Positions 1 to 6,380 of a DNA stretch of 12,342 nucleotides are shown here, piece by piece. Each line of letters starts with the position of its first letter. The first letter of the stretch is position 1. The position numbers and the translations under genes are program-made. The notes beneath the pieces were generated by a model, which was not told where the DNA came from, did not search any database, and saw only the letters and a program-made list of their open reading frames with translations. The DNA comes from an uncultured Oscillospiraceae bacterium (GTDB lineage: Bacteria; Bacillota; Clostridia; Oscillospirales; Acutalibacteraceae). Location of the stretch: the NCBI GenBank assembly GCA_902495835.1, contig CABUYS010000033.1:1-12342 (forward strand), in the 5' to 3' direction.

Positions 1-2
1 AT

Positions 3-23
3 ACCACGTCTCTTAGGCGTGGT
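3..23 (-). other. Hairpin at the 3' end of the first gene, possible terminator
   Basis: A 6-bp perfect inverted repeat (ACCACG at 3-8, CGTGGT at 18-23) has a 9-base loop that contains the stop codon of the minus-strand gene. Read on the minus strand it could be the stem of an intrinsic terminator, but the bases that would hold the T-run lie outside the window. Confidence 0.3.
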
Positions 24-456
24 CATGATTAGGTGGTGTTTTGTTTTTTGAAGATTTCAAAATAGCTCTTAATAAACCACCTTTGCCTTCACTGTTCGCT
101 AATTGGGACAATAATTTGTTTAAATTTTCCATTAAATCCGATATGTTTTTACCGAATTTTTCTCTTTCTACTTTGCCTGATTCATCATTTGAATGCACCA
201 TATCGTTAAATGAAACTAAAGCTTTATTTGTTTCTCCTGTTACTTCTGATATATTTTTAATGATTTCTGCAATATCACTTCTAATATTCGGAAATTCAGA
301 GGATGTAAAAACACTATTTATGTTATCTAAGGTAAGCACAAGTTTTTCTTTAAATGTTTTACCTATGTACACAACAGTACCTATAGACACAACCAAAAGC
401 GTACTTACTAATACATGCCGTACAATAGTAAAAATGTTGTTCCAAGATGTTGACAT
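13..456 (-). CDS. Small single-pass membrane protein of unknown function
   Basis: I do not recognise this 147-residue protein. It has a short N-terminal tail, one hydrophobic segment at about residues 9-32 (positively charged residues lie near both ends), then a mostly helical, polar region (about 35-135) rich in Asn, Ser, Lys and Glu with leucine spacing that could form a coiled coil, and a short His-containing tail. The stretch around residues 110-133 (leucines followed by GKGGLL) faintly recalls the end of MCE/MlaD-type or DUF948-like proteins, but that is only an impression. The start was chosen at the second ATG (456) because AAGGAG sits 9 bases upstream of it, whereas the upstream ATG at 465 directly abuts that sequence. 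A consensus promoter inside the 3' end of nth can transcribe it independently. It probably sits in the membrane with its C-terminal part forming an extended helical rod. Confidence 0.7.
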   Translation of the reverse strand: MSTSWNNIFTIVRHVLVSTLLVVSIGTVVYIGKTFKEKLVLTLDNINSVFTSSEFPNIRSDIAEIIKNISEVTGETNKALVSFNDMVHSNDESGKVEREKFGKNISDLMENLNKLLSQLANSEGKGGLLRAILKSSKNKTPPNHDHA

Positions 457-465
457 ATGACGCAT

Positions 466-471
466 CTCCTT
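466..471 (-). promoter_or_regulatory. Ribosome binding site deciding the start at 456
   Basis: AAGGAG on the minus strand ends 9 bases before the ATG at 456. It directly touches the alternative ATG at 465, which is too close for initiation, so the shorter product is preferred. Confidence 0.65.
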
Positions 472-496
472 AAATTGTCAAAATATACACAATTTA

Positions 497-525
497 ATTA
501 TAATTTTAATGAATTTTGTTGTCAA
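497..525 (-). promoter_or_regulatory. Consensus sigma-A promoter inside the nth 3' end
   Basis: On the minus strand TTGACA (525-520) is followed by a 17-base spacer and TATAAT (502-497), a full match to the vegetative consensus. The -35 box overlaps the last codons of nth, and the -10 box lies just past its stop codon. Transcription would start near 490 and give a leader of about 35 bases for the small membrane protein. Confidence 0.75.
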
Positions 526-1156
526 CAGCAATCGGAAAACTTCTACATATATTTTTCAAGCAACATTCCAAGCATTTAGGAGAACGTGCAGTGCAAATAT
601 TACGTCCATGAGCAACTATACGATGACAAAAATCAGAGGATTCGGAAGGATTAATTAATTTTTTCATTATTTTTTCAATTTTGTTTGCGTCTTTTGTGTC
701 GTGAAATCCAAGTCTTTTTGTAATTCTTATAAAATGGGTATCTACTATAATTGCAGGTTTTTTGTATACTTCGCTTAAAAACAAGTTGGCTGTTTTTCGA
801 CCTATTCCGGGCAAAGACGTTAAATCATCCATGTTGTCTGGAATTATCCCGTTGAATCTTTCTTTTATGGCTTTGCACATGTTTATAATATCGTTTGACT
901 TTATTCTGTAAAATCCGCAAGAACGTATATATTTTGCTATTTCTTGCGTAGTAGCATTGGAAAAGTCGTCAAGACTTTTAAATTTTGAAAATAATTCAGC
1001 GGTCACAATGTTTACTCTTGCGTCCGTGCATTGTGCGGATAAACGTATTGCTATAAGCAGTTGCAAAGGGTTACTGTATATTAAAGAACATTCGGCATTT
1101 GGATATTCTTCTTTTAGTTTTTTTACTGCAATTTCAGCTTTTTGGATATCTGTCAT
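506..1156 (-). CDS. nth: Endonuclease III (DNA glycosylase/AP lyase)
   Basis: Base-excision repair enzyme that removes oxidised pyrimidines and cuts abasic sites. The 216-residue protein has the usual length and all family landmarks: LSAQCTDARVN near 39-49, a helix-hairpin-helix LPGIGRKTANL at 115-125 with the catalytic lysine at 121, the catalytic aspartate at 139 in VDTH, and a C-terminal [4Fe-4S] cluster motif with cysteines at 188, 195, 198 and 204 (C-x6-C-x2-C-x5-C). AAGGAG lies 10 bases before the ATG. It is followed on the same strand by the small membrane protein, with no terminator between them. A weak promoter (TTTACT, 18 bases, TATAAA on the minus strand, about 1184-1213) may drive it. 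It is divergent from the lipase-like gene. The catalytic and cluster residues look complete, so an active enzyme is expected. Confidence 0.97.
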   Translation of the reverse strand: MTDIQKAEIAVKKLKEEYPNAECSLIYSNPLQLLIAIRLSAQCTDARVNIVTAELFSKFKSLDDFSNATTQEIAKYIRSCGFYRIKSNDIINMCKAIKERFNGIIPDNMDDLTSLPGIGRKTANLFLSEVYKKPAIIVDTHFIRITKRLGFHDTKDANKIEKIMKKLINPSESSDFCHRIVAHGRNICTARSPKCLECCLKNICRSFPIAVDNKIH

Positions 1157-1194
1157 TTTTTTAATTCTCCTTTTTAGATTTATAAATAATTATT

Positions 1195-1224
1195 TTGAGC
1201 ATAGTAAATTTTTTAAAATATGAT
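1195..1224 (+). promoter_or_regulatory. Probable promoter of the lipase-like gene
   Basis: TTGAGC (1195-1200), an 18-base spacer and TATGAT (1219-1224) lie upstream of the lipase-like gene. Each box has one or two mismatches to consensus, so this is a moderate candidate in a very AT-rich stretch. Confidence 0.4.
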
Positions 1225-1254
1225 TATTTTGTATTTACGGTCATATATTTAATC

Positions 1255-1260
1255 GAGGTG
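1255..1260 (+). promoter_or_regulatory. Ribosome binding site for a TTG start
   Basis: GAGGTG is placed 8 bases upstream of the TTG at 1269 and is the best Shine-Dalgarno match near the 5' end of the lipase-like gene. This supports the non-ATG start. Confidence 0.6.
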
Positions 1261-1268
1261 AACGTCGA

Positions 1269-1937
1269 TTGAATAAAAGCACTATAATTAAAATGCTGGA
1301 ATACTGTGGCATGTCTTATGTAAACTATCAACCTTGCGTTGAAGGCGAGAAGGTTATATTCATTAATGATAAAAAAACCGACGTACAATGTTTTTTAAGA
1401 ATTGTTAAAGATACGCTGACTATAGTATTTAGAGGATCTGATTCTTCAAAAGATTGGAAAGCTGATTTTAAATTTTGGAAAACAACTGTTCCTTACAATA
1501 ACTATTCATCGAAAATAAGGGTTCACAGCGGATTTATAAGTACATATAAATCGCCTAATGTTCGCGGAAAAATACATAAATTTATTACTGATGATATTCA
1601 AAAAGTTTATATTACAGGACATTCTTACGGTGCCGCACTTGCAATTTTGTGTGCTGTCGACCTTGAATATAATTTTCCGAAAAAGAATTATGAAGTTATT
1701 GTTTTCGGTTGCCCCAGGGTAGGTAACAACGCTTTTAAAAAGTCATATAACTTAAGAATTTTCAAAACATTGAGAGTTGAAAACAGAAATGATATAGTTC
1801 CAGAAATTCCGTTTGCTTGCATTGGATACAGGCATGTAGGAGCAAGACTGAAAATAGGGAAGAGCAATTTTTATATGCCGTTATCTATGAAAAAACATAG
1901 ACTTCAGGAGTATTATTCAGGTATATGGGATGTTTGA
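1269..1937 (+). CDS. Class 3 (fungal-type) lipase-family alpha/beta hydrolase
   Basis: Predicted serine ester hydrolase of the lipase_3 family, 222 residues. The sequence shows the oxyanion-hole strand TIVFRGSDSSKDW (51-63), the nucleophile elbow ITGHSYG with Ser119, the acid in NRNDIVP (Asp175), and a likely catalytic His210 near the C-terminus (KKHRLQEYY). YRHVG with His189 is the usual accompanying strand. No signal peptide or membrane segment is present, so it should be cytoplasmic unless released in some other way. The start is TTG, supported by GAGGTG at 1255-1260, 8 bases upstream; an internal ATG at 1293 has no comparable site. Compact, unsecreted members of this family also occur in phages and in bacterial accessory regions. 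The substrate cannot be told; lipid, short ester and polymer esters are all possible. It converges on rarA. Confidence 0.85.
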   Translation: MNKSTIIKMLEYCGMSYVNYQPCVEGEKVIFINDKKTDVQCFLRIVKDTLTIVFRGSDSSKDWKADFKFWKTTVPYNNYSSKIRVHSGFISTYKSPNVRGKIHKFITDDIQKVYITGHSYGAALAILCAVDLEYNFPKKNYEVIVFGCPRVGNNAFKKSYNLRIFKTLRVENRNDIVPEIPFACIGYRHVGARLKIGKSNFYMPLSMKKHRLQEYYSGIWDV

Positions 1938-1980
1938 GATTTTTTCTGATTTTTCTATTTTTCCTTTTGGCTTTTTGCGT

Positions 1981-2005
1981 GATTATCGGGATGGGATTGA
2001 TAATC
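1981..2005. terminator. Weak inverted repeat between convergent genes
   Basis: GATTATC (1981-1987) and GATAATC (1999-2005) form a 7-bp perfect stem with an 11-base loop, followed by TTTT on the plus strand. It lies between the stop codons of the converging lipase-like gene and rarA, where a shared terminator is expected. The stem is AT-rich and therefore weak. Confidence 0.35.
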
Positions 2006-2014
2006 TTTTGCGTG

Positions 2015-3292
2015 TTAAAACTCACTTTTTGTTATCTTTTCCCAGTATTCTTTGAAGGCGGATTCATTTTTGTTGTCCTGGGGATAATAATATTTTTTAT
2101 TTTTAATTTCGTCAGGTAAATACTGTTGTTTTACCCAGTGATTTTTGTATTCATGAGGATACAGATATTTTTTTATGTTTTGTTTGTTGGTGTTTGAATC
2201 GTCGCAGTGTACGTTTTTAAGATGTCTGGGAACATCGTAATTGAGTCCGCTTTTTATGTCGTAATAGGCAGAATTTATGGCTTTATATGCAGAGTTTGAT
2301 TTTGGAGAAAGCGAAGCTGTGATTACTGCATCTGCTAAAGGGATTCGAGCTTCGGGCAAACCTACTTGAGCCGCTATATCCGTTAAAGATTTAATTATGG
2401 GTATAACATTCGGATAAGCAAGACCGATGTCTTCGCATGCACAGATAAGTAATCTTCGGCAAGTGTTTATAAGTTCTCCTTTTTCTAAAAGCTGTGCAAG
2501 GTAATAAATTGCCGCATCCGGGTCGGACCCTCGTATTGATTTTTGAAAAGCTGACAGTAAATCATAATGGTCATCACCTGTCCTGTTGTAACCTGTAAAA
2601 GAGTTTTCTTCGAGCTTGTCCAAGATGGTTAGGTTATCGAGTGTTACATTTTCTTTACTATTGTTACATGAAAAAAAGCAAATTTCCAAAGTGTTTATAG
2701 CTTTTCTTACGTCTCCGTTTGCCATGGAAGCAATTCTGTCTATGGTTTGAGGAGATATGATTATGTTGACTTTTTGTTCTTTTTCCAAAAATTTTACAGC
2801 ATTGATAACCGCTTTTTTTATGTCATTTTTTGATACCTGCTTAAATTCAAAAACTTGAGCTCTACTTAAAATAGCTCCAAAGATATAAAAATATGGATTT
2901 TCGGTAGTGGAAGCTATGACTGTTATTTTACCGTTTTCCATAAACTCAAGCAGAGACTGCTGCTGTTTTTTGTTAAAATACTGTATTTCATCTATATACA
3001 AAAGTATTCCGTTTGGAGTAACCAAAGGATTTATCTGTGAGATTATGTCTTTGATGTCCGAAAGCGAGGAAGTAGTAGCGTTGATTTTATAAAATTTTCT
3101 TTCGGTTTGTTTTGAAATAATTTGAGCAGCGGTAGTTTTTCCTGTTCCGGGAGGTCCGTAAAATATCATATTGGGAATATGTGAAGATTTTATCAAATTT
3201 TCCAGTGCACCGTTTTTCCCGAAAACATCGTTTTGACCGACGAGTTCATCGAAATGTTGAGGTCTTATTCTTTCTGCTAAAGGGCGAATCAT
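2015..3292 (-). CDS. rarA: Replication-associated recombination protein A (AAA+ ATPase)
   Basis: RarA/MgsA acts at stalled or damaged replication forks; family members bind single-stranded DNA-binding protein and DNA ends and unwind DNA. The 425-residue length is typical. Visible are the N-terminal PLAERIRPQHFDELVGQ (4-20), Walker A GPPGTGKT (46-53), Walker B LLYIDE (97-102), sensor-1 region STTENPYF (128-135), arginine-finger-type LSR (142-144), sensor-2 GDVRKA (193-198), and the C-terminal MgsA domain with SIRGSDPDAAIYYLA (252-266) and CEDIGLA (286-292). The Walker B region reads DEIQYFNKKQQ where many relatives have DEIHRFNKAQQ, a mild divergence. GGAG lies 7 bases before the ATG. The gene is divergent from the PnuC-like gene and apparently monocistronic. 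Confidence 0.96.
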   Translation of the reverse strand: MIRPLAERIRPQHFDELVGQNDVFGKNGALENLIKSSHIPNMIFYGPPGTGKTTAAQIISKQTERKFYKINATTSSLSDIKDIISQINPLVTPNGILLYIDEIQYFNKKQQQSLLEFMENGKITVIASTTENPYFYIFGAILSRAQVFEFKQVSKNDIKKAVINAVKFLEKEQKVNIIISPQTIDRIASMANGDVRKAINTLEICFFSCNNSKENVTLDNLTILDKLEENSFTGYNRTGDDHYDLLSAFQKSIRGSDPDAAIYYLAQLLEKGELINTCRRLLICACEDIGLAYPNVIPIIKSLTDIAAQVGLPEARIPLADAVITASLSPKSNSAYKAINSAYYDIKSGLNYDVPRHLKNVHCDDSNTNKQNIKKYLYPHEYKNHWVKQQYLPDEIKNKKYYYPQDNKNESAFKEYWEKITKSEF

Positions 3293-3315
3293 AAAATTAC
3301 TCCATCCAAAATTAT

Positions 3316-3345
3316 TTTACAAATTCTTTCAAAATATATTATAAT
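3316..3345 (+). promoter_or_regulatory. Promoter of the PnuC-like/QueH operon
   Basis: TTTACA (3316-3321), an 18-base spacer and TATAAT (3340-3345) match the vegetative consensus well. The start point would be near 3352, leaving about 60 bases of leader before the ATG at 3415. The -10 box lies in a 12-bp palindrome (ATATTATAATAT, 3336-3347), so a -10 sequence is also present for the divergent rarA, although its -35 (TTTATT) is poor. Confidence 0.6.
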
Positions 3346-3414
3346 ATTAAAGATATTAAAAATAAAGAGTGTGTAAAATCACATTTCAAAAATCAAGAAA
3401 AGGAAGTAGAAATT

Positions 3415-3702
3415 ATGAATGAGATGTCTAGATGGTTTAGCACTCCCGCTAATTTAGAATTTGTATGGACGGTTTTGTCATGGATAATGTCCGCCATAGC
3501 TCTTGCGGGAACGCTTATGAATGCAGAAAGAAATAAGTGGGGATTTGCTTTTTGGCTCGTTTCAAATTTATACATGAGTATAAGATTTTTTGTTATCGGA
3601 GAATTTGCTCAAAGCGCTTTGTTTTTTGTTTATTTTCTTCTTGCTATTCGTGGAATTTTTTCTTGGACGAAAAAAGAAAAGGAAGAAGAAAAAAAATCTT
3701 AA
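3415..3702 (+). CDS. Three-helix membrane protein resembling half of a PnuC transporter
   Basis: A 95-residue integral membrane protein with three predicted helices at about 17-35, 42-61 and 65-84 and a strongly charged cytoplasmic-type tail (KKEKEEEKK). The pattern AGTLMNAERNKWGFAFW followed by Asn51, then a third helix ending LLAIRGIFSW, matches the repeating three-helix unit of PnuC vitamin transporters (nicotinamide riboside and relatives). PnuC itself is more than twice as long with seven helices. The protein may work as a homodimer in the manner of SemiSWEET proteins, but this is inference; substrate and transport activity are unknown. AGGAAG lies 8 bases before the ATG. The queH-GNAT gene follows 23 bases after its stop, so the two are probably cotranscribed. 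Confidence 0.7.
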   Translation: MNEMSRWFSTPANLEFVWTVLSWIMSAIALAGTLMNAERNKWGFAFWLVSNLYMSIRFFVIGEFAQSALFFVYFLLAIRGIFSWTKKEKEEEKKS

Positions 3703-3725
3703 ATATAATTTAAGAAAGGTATTTT

Positions 3726-4808
3726 ATGAAAGTTCTCTTACATACTTGCTGTGCACCGTGTTCGATAATGTGTATAAGTCAGCTAAAACTTGAAGGAATC
3801 ACTCCTGTTGTGTTTTGGTATAATCCCAATATACATCCTTTTACCGAATATGAAAAACGAAGAAAATGTTTGATTGATTATACCGAAAAAATTTCAGTTG
3901 AGTATGCCGAAAAATATGAATACGGTTTGAGAGATTTTATATCAAATATTTATCCTGATTATATCAATAGATGTGAATATTGTTATCGCAAACGATTAAG
4001 CGAAACGGCTAAATATGCATCAGAAAATGGGTACGATGCTTTTTCAACAACACTTCTTATAAGTCCTTATCAAAATCATGAAATGATACGCAAAATTGCA
4101 ACTGAATTGGAAAGGGAATATAACGTAAAGTTTTTATACCGAGATTTCAGGCCTTATTTTATTGAAGGTCAAAATATAGCTCGGAGTGTTGGACTTTATA
4201 TGCAAAATTACTGTGGATGTATTTTTAGCGAAGAAGAAAGATATATGCAAAAGATAATAAATGAACTTGAAAAAAAGTCTCCTTTAAAACTTCTTAAACC
4301 TACAACTATGTTTAAAAATCAAATTATAAAATATAGAAAAGCATTTCTTAGTGCCAATGAGCGATTAGATGGATGTGCAGGTTTGGAAGATTGCGAAACG
4401 TATGAAGAGTGGGTAAATTTCAGTGAAAGACTTCAAAAAAAATACGGTTCGGAATATGTCCCTTCAACTACGTACATTGTTGTAAGAAAAAGCGACAATA
4501 AGCTTGTAGGTATGGTTGATTTCAGGCATTCACTAAATGAATTTTTGAAAAAATTCGGAGGTAATATAGGTTACAGCGTTCTTCCCGAAGAAAGAAGAAA
4601 AGGCTATGGAACCGAAATATTAAAATTGATTCTTCTAAAATGCAAAAAGTTTAGAAAAAACAAAGTTTTAATTACATGCGATAAATCAAATATTGCCTCT
4701 TCCAAAATAATACTTGCAAACGGAGGCATATTGAAAAACGAAGTAAAAGATGAATGTAATTTAGGAATTTCCGGTGTGATTCAAAGATACCGAATAGACA
4801 TAAAATAA
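3726..4808 (+). CDS. queH: Fusion of epoxyqueuosine reductase QueH and a GNAT acetyltransferase
   Basis: A 360-residue two-domain protein. Residues 1-180 are a complete QueH, the non-B12 epoxyqueuosine reductase that performs the last step of queuosine formation in tRNA. It shows LLHTCCAPC (Cys8, Cys9, Cys12), CEYC (Cys83, Cys86), the FSTTLLISPYQNH segment (106-118) and YCGC (Cys163, Cys165), the cysteines expected for the metal centres. Residues 185-360 are a full-length GNAT protein of the COG3981 predicted-acetyltransferase type: an N-terminal region with CAGLEDCETYEEW (217-229), PSTTYIVVRKSDNKLVGMVDFRH (246-268, in the first beta strands), and the acetyl-CoA loop PEERRKGYG (287-295), then LITCDKSNIAS (315-325). 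The reading frame is continuous and no start with a binding site is seen at the junction. GAAAGG lies 6 bases before the ATG. The acetyl acceptor is unknown. QueH assignment is near certain, and GNAT very likely. Confidence 0.93.
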   Translation: MKVLLHTCCAPCSIMCISQLKLEGITPVVFWYNPNIHPFTEYEKRRKCLIDYTEKISVEYAEKYEYGLRDFISNIYPDYINRCEYCYRKRLSETAKYASENGYDAFSTTLLISPYQNHEMIRKIATELEREYNVKFLYRDFRPYFIEGQNIARSVGLYMQNYCGCIFSEEERYMQKIINELEKKSPLKLLKPTTMFKNQIIKYRKAFLSANERLDGCAGLEDCETYEEWVNFSERLQKKYGSEYVPSTTYIVVRKSDNKLVGMVDFRHSLNEFLKKFGGNIGYSVLPEERRKGYGTEILKLILLKCKKFRKNKVLITCDKSNIASSKIILANGGILKNEVKDECNLGISGVIQRYRIDIK

Positions 4809-4846
4809 AAAAATTCCGAGGGTAAAGATTATCTTCGGAATTTTTT
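4807..4846 (+). terminator. Intrinsic terminator of the PnuC-like/QueH operon
   Basis: Starting at the queH stop codon, TTCCGA (4814-4819) pairs with TCGGAA (4835-4840). The stem extends outward through A/T pairs and inward through three more pairs, and it is followed on the plus strand by a run of six T (4841-4846). Confidence 0.85.
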
Positions 4847-5609
4847 GTATATAAAAAACAACGCGATAGTTCCATAGTTTATTAGAGTTTCAGTAGTGTA
4901 GTAGATAAAAAACTTATTTTAATGTAAAACATACTGGCGGTGTTTAATCTACTAAAGGAAAATCAAAATGAGTACATTCAAATAATTTATAACACATCAA
5001 AAAAGAGTAGTTTAATGATATTTCAAAAAGTTGGATATATGAAAATTGAACATAGGAATTGAGTGTTTTTGTACAAAAAATACCGTGTAAATACAATAAA
5101 TAAAAACACAGTGCCGGTAAAGTGACATATGAGAAAAATTAGTTAAAAAGTGATAGAGTAAGTGATTAATTAAGTTTATTTGACCTTAAGAAACTTTTTT
5201 AAGTGTAGCAGGTGATAAAGTCAAGTTGCGGTTTGATGGTGGTATTAGGACGACGCTCGAAACCGAAATACAATACGATATGCGTGTAAATGTTTATTAA
5301 TAATGAGATGCCGGTGTTAAAAGCATTAGCTGCGTTAGTAAATAAAAATTTTTTTATGTAAAATAAATATTGCGCCTCTAAGTAGATACGTTAGGAAAAA
5401 TGCCAAAAACAGTGGAGATAATAAAAAACTAATTAAATAATATTAGGTAAAATAAGTTTGAAAGAGTATATAACTATAATCCATTACATGTAACAATTTT
5501 TTTATCAAGTATTAGGTGCATTCCGAAAATTATCAATCATAGTTATAAAAGTTTAATATTTCAATATTTTAAAATAATTTTATTTAGCGTGAAAATAGTC
5601 CGGTAAATT
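4847..5609. other. Gene-free stretch between two facing terminators
   Basis: About 760 bases carry no open frame of convincing length on either strand and no RNA family I recognise. Some AT-rich inverted repeats are present: TATAACTAT (5469-5477) with ATAGTTATA (5539-5547), and a 10-bp palindrome TTACATGTAA (5484-5493). On the plus strand several short open runs in different frames look faintly protein-like (4928-5062 and 5190-5300 are the longest), which could be remnants of a decayed gene or chance. Both flanking operons terminate into it, so no read-through transcription is expected. Confidence 0.5.
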
Positions 5610-5631
5610 AAAAAACCGGCCTCTAAGCCGG
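5610..5631 (-). terminator. Intrinsic terminator after ireB
   Basis: On the minus strand CCGGC, a 6-base loop and GCCGG (5631-5616) are followed immediately by six T (5615-5610). It lies just downstream of the ireB stop codon and ends the rpsU-yqeG-aroQ-ireB unit. Confidence 0.85.
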
Positions 5632-5638
5632 AATAAAT

Positions 5639-5887
5639 TCAATTAATAAGATAAGATTTTATTAGTGATTTAAGCAATTCATATCTGTCAATTTTTTGTA
5701 TTAGATTTCTTGCGTCATTGTAAGTAGTGATATAGGTAGGGTCGTCTGAGAGTATGTATCCGGCTATCTGATTAATCGGATTATAACCTTTTTTTACTAA
5801 AGCGTCGTAAACAACTGTAAGTATGGTTTTTGTGCTGGATTCGGTATCGTTTCCTAGTGAAAAAGTTATAGTTTTATCATCGTACAT
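5639..5887 (-). CDS. ireB: IreB-family regulatory phosphoprotein (UPF0297)
   Basis: An 82-residue protein of the IreB/YrzL family, known in Enterococcus faecalis as a small dimeric phosphoprotein that is a substrate of the PASTA kinase IreK and negatively affects cephalosporin resistance. The conserved core KKGYNPINQIAGYILSDDP (32-50) and YNDARN (56-61) is intact. The N-terminal DKTITF aligns with the E. faecalis phosphorylation segment: Thr6 matches one reported phosphothreonine, whereas the other position is Asp3. AGGAG lies 9 bases before the ATG. It follows aroQ by 36 bases on the same strand and is the last gene before a terminator. In many Bacillota this gene sits between alaS and ruvX, so the present neighbourhood differs. 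Its role here is inferred from the family. Confidence 0.93.
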   Translation of the reverse strand: MYDDKTITFSLGNDTESSTKTILTVVYDALVKKGYNPINQIAGYILSDDPTYITTYNDARNLIQKIDRYELLKSLIKSYLIN

Positions 5888-5923
5888 TTAAAATCACTCC
5901 TTTATAATTTTAAAAAATAAAGA

Positions 5924-6361
5924 TTAAATTAGTTCCTTCAAAGCCTGAAGAGCGAGAAAGTAGCTGTTTTTTCCAAAACCTGTAATTTGCCCCGCACAAA
6001 CTTCCGCTAAAATAGAATGACGGCGAAAATCTTCTCTGGCATATATGTGAGTCATGTGAGCTTCTATAAACGGAATTTTTATAAATGAAATTGCGTCTCT
6101 TAGTGAATAACTGTAGTAACAAAGAGCACCTGCGTTTATTATTCCGCCTTCATATTTTTCTTTTGCTTCATGTATTTTATCTATGAGAGCGCCTTCCCAA
6201 TTGGACTGAAAAACTTCACAATTAAGGTTTAAATTTTCTCCGTGGGATAATATTTGAGAAGTTATGCTTTCTGCAGTTTCTTCGCCATATATTCCTTTTT
6301 CACGTAGACCTGTCATGTTTAAGTTAGGTCCCAAAAGAATTATAACATTTTTCTTTCTCAT
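5924..6361 (-). CDS. aroQ: Type II 3-dehydroquinate dehydratase
   Basis: Shikimate-pathway enzyme that dehydrates 3-dehydroquinate to 3-dehydroshikimate as a dodecamer. The 145-residue protein has GPNLNMTGLREKGIYG with the family Arg and catalytic Tyr, FQSNWEG, the Asn of IINAGA, IEAHMTHI with the Glu and catalytic His, and REDFRRHS with the substrate-binding arginines. The usual THTS or THYS segment after INAGA is CYYS here, so the conserved active-site histidine (His81 in the M. tuberculosis enzyme) is replaced by tyrosine. The start was set at the ATG at 6361 because GGATGG (6375-6370) lies 8 bases upstream. An ATG at 6373 would add four residues but has no usable binding site. The gene is tightly linked to yqeG upstream and ireB downstream. 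No other shikimate gene is in the window. Family is certain; activity is likely, with a caveat about the substitution. Confidence 0.92.
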   Translation of the reverse strand: MRKKNVIILLGPNLNMTGLREKGIYGEETAESITSQILSHGENLNLNCEVFQSNWEGALIDKIHEAKEKYEGGIINAGALCYYSYSLRDAISFIKIPFIEAHMTHIYAREDFRRHSILAEVCAGQITGFGKNSYFLALQALKELI

Positions 6362-6380
6362 AACATTTACCATCCAAAAA

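Noticed and set aside
41..460. A 139-residue plus-strand frame opposite the first gene
   Set aside because: It is a mirror of the minus-strand gene, has no binding site or promoter, and its composition is that of an antisense frame. The minus frame has a membrane helix, a ribosome binding site and a consensus promoter.
1925..2119. A 64-residue very hydrophobic plus-strand frame overlapping the ends of the lipase-like gene and rarA
   Set aside because: More than half is antisense to the rarA 3' end, where a Lys/Asn-rich coding strand read backwards gives Phe/Ile. It overlaps the lipase end and lacks a well-placed ribosome binding site.
3703..3725. Possible preQ1 riboswitch before queH
   Set aside because: The gap is only 23 bases and lacks the preQ1 aptamer pattern. 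The leader of the upstream gene also shows no recognisable aptamer.
4672..4875. A 67-residue minus-strand frame across the queH-GNAT end
   Set aside because: It runs antisense through the GNAT domain and through the operon's terminator, and shows no family resemblance.
4928..5062. Small gene in the gene-free stretch (44-codon open run)
   Set aside because: It has no good start codon with a binding site, and a run of this length is expected by chance in AT-rich DNA. It is kept only as a possible remnant.
5373..5628. Repeated GCCTCTAAG (near 5374 and 5619) as a possible direct repeat or attachment site
   Set aside because: One copy is simply the loop side of the ireB terminator, the match is only nine bases, and no integrase or element lies between.
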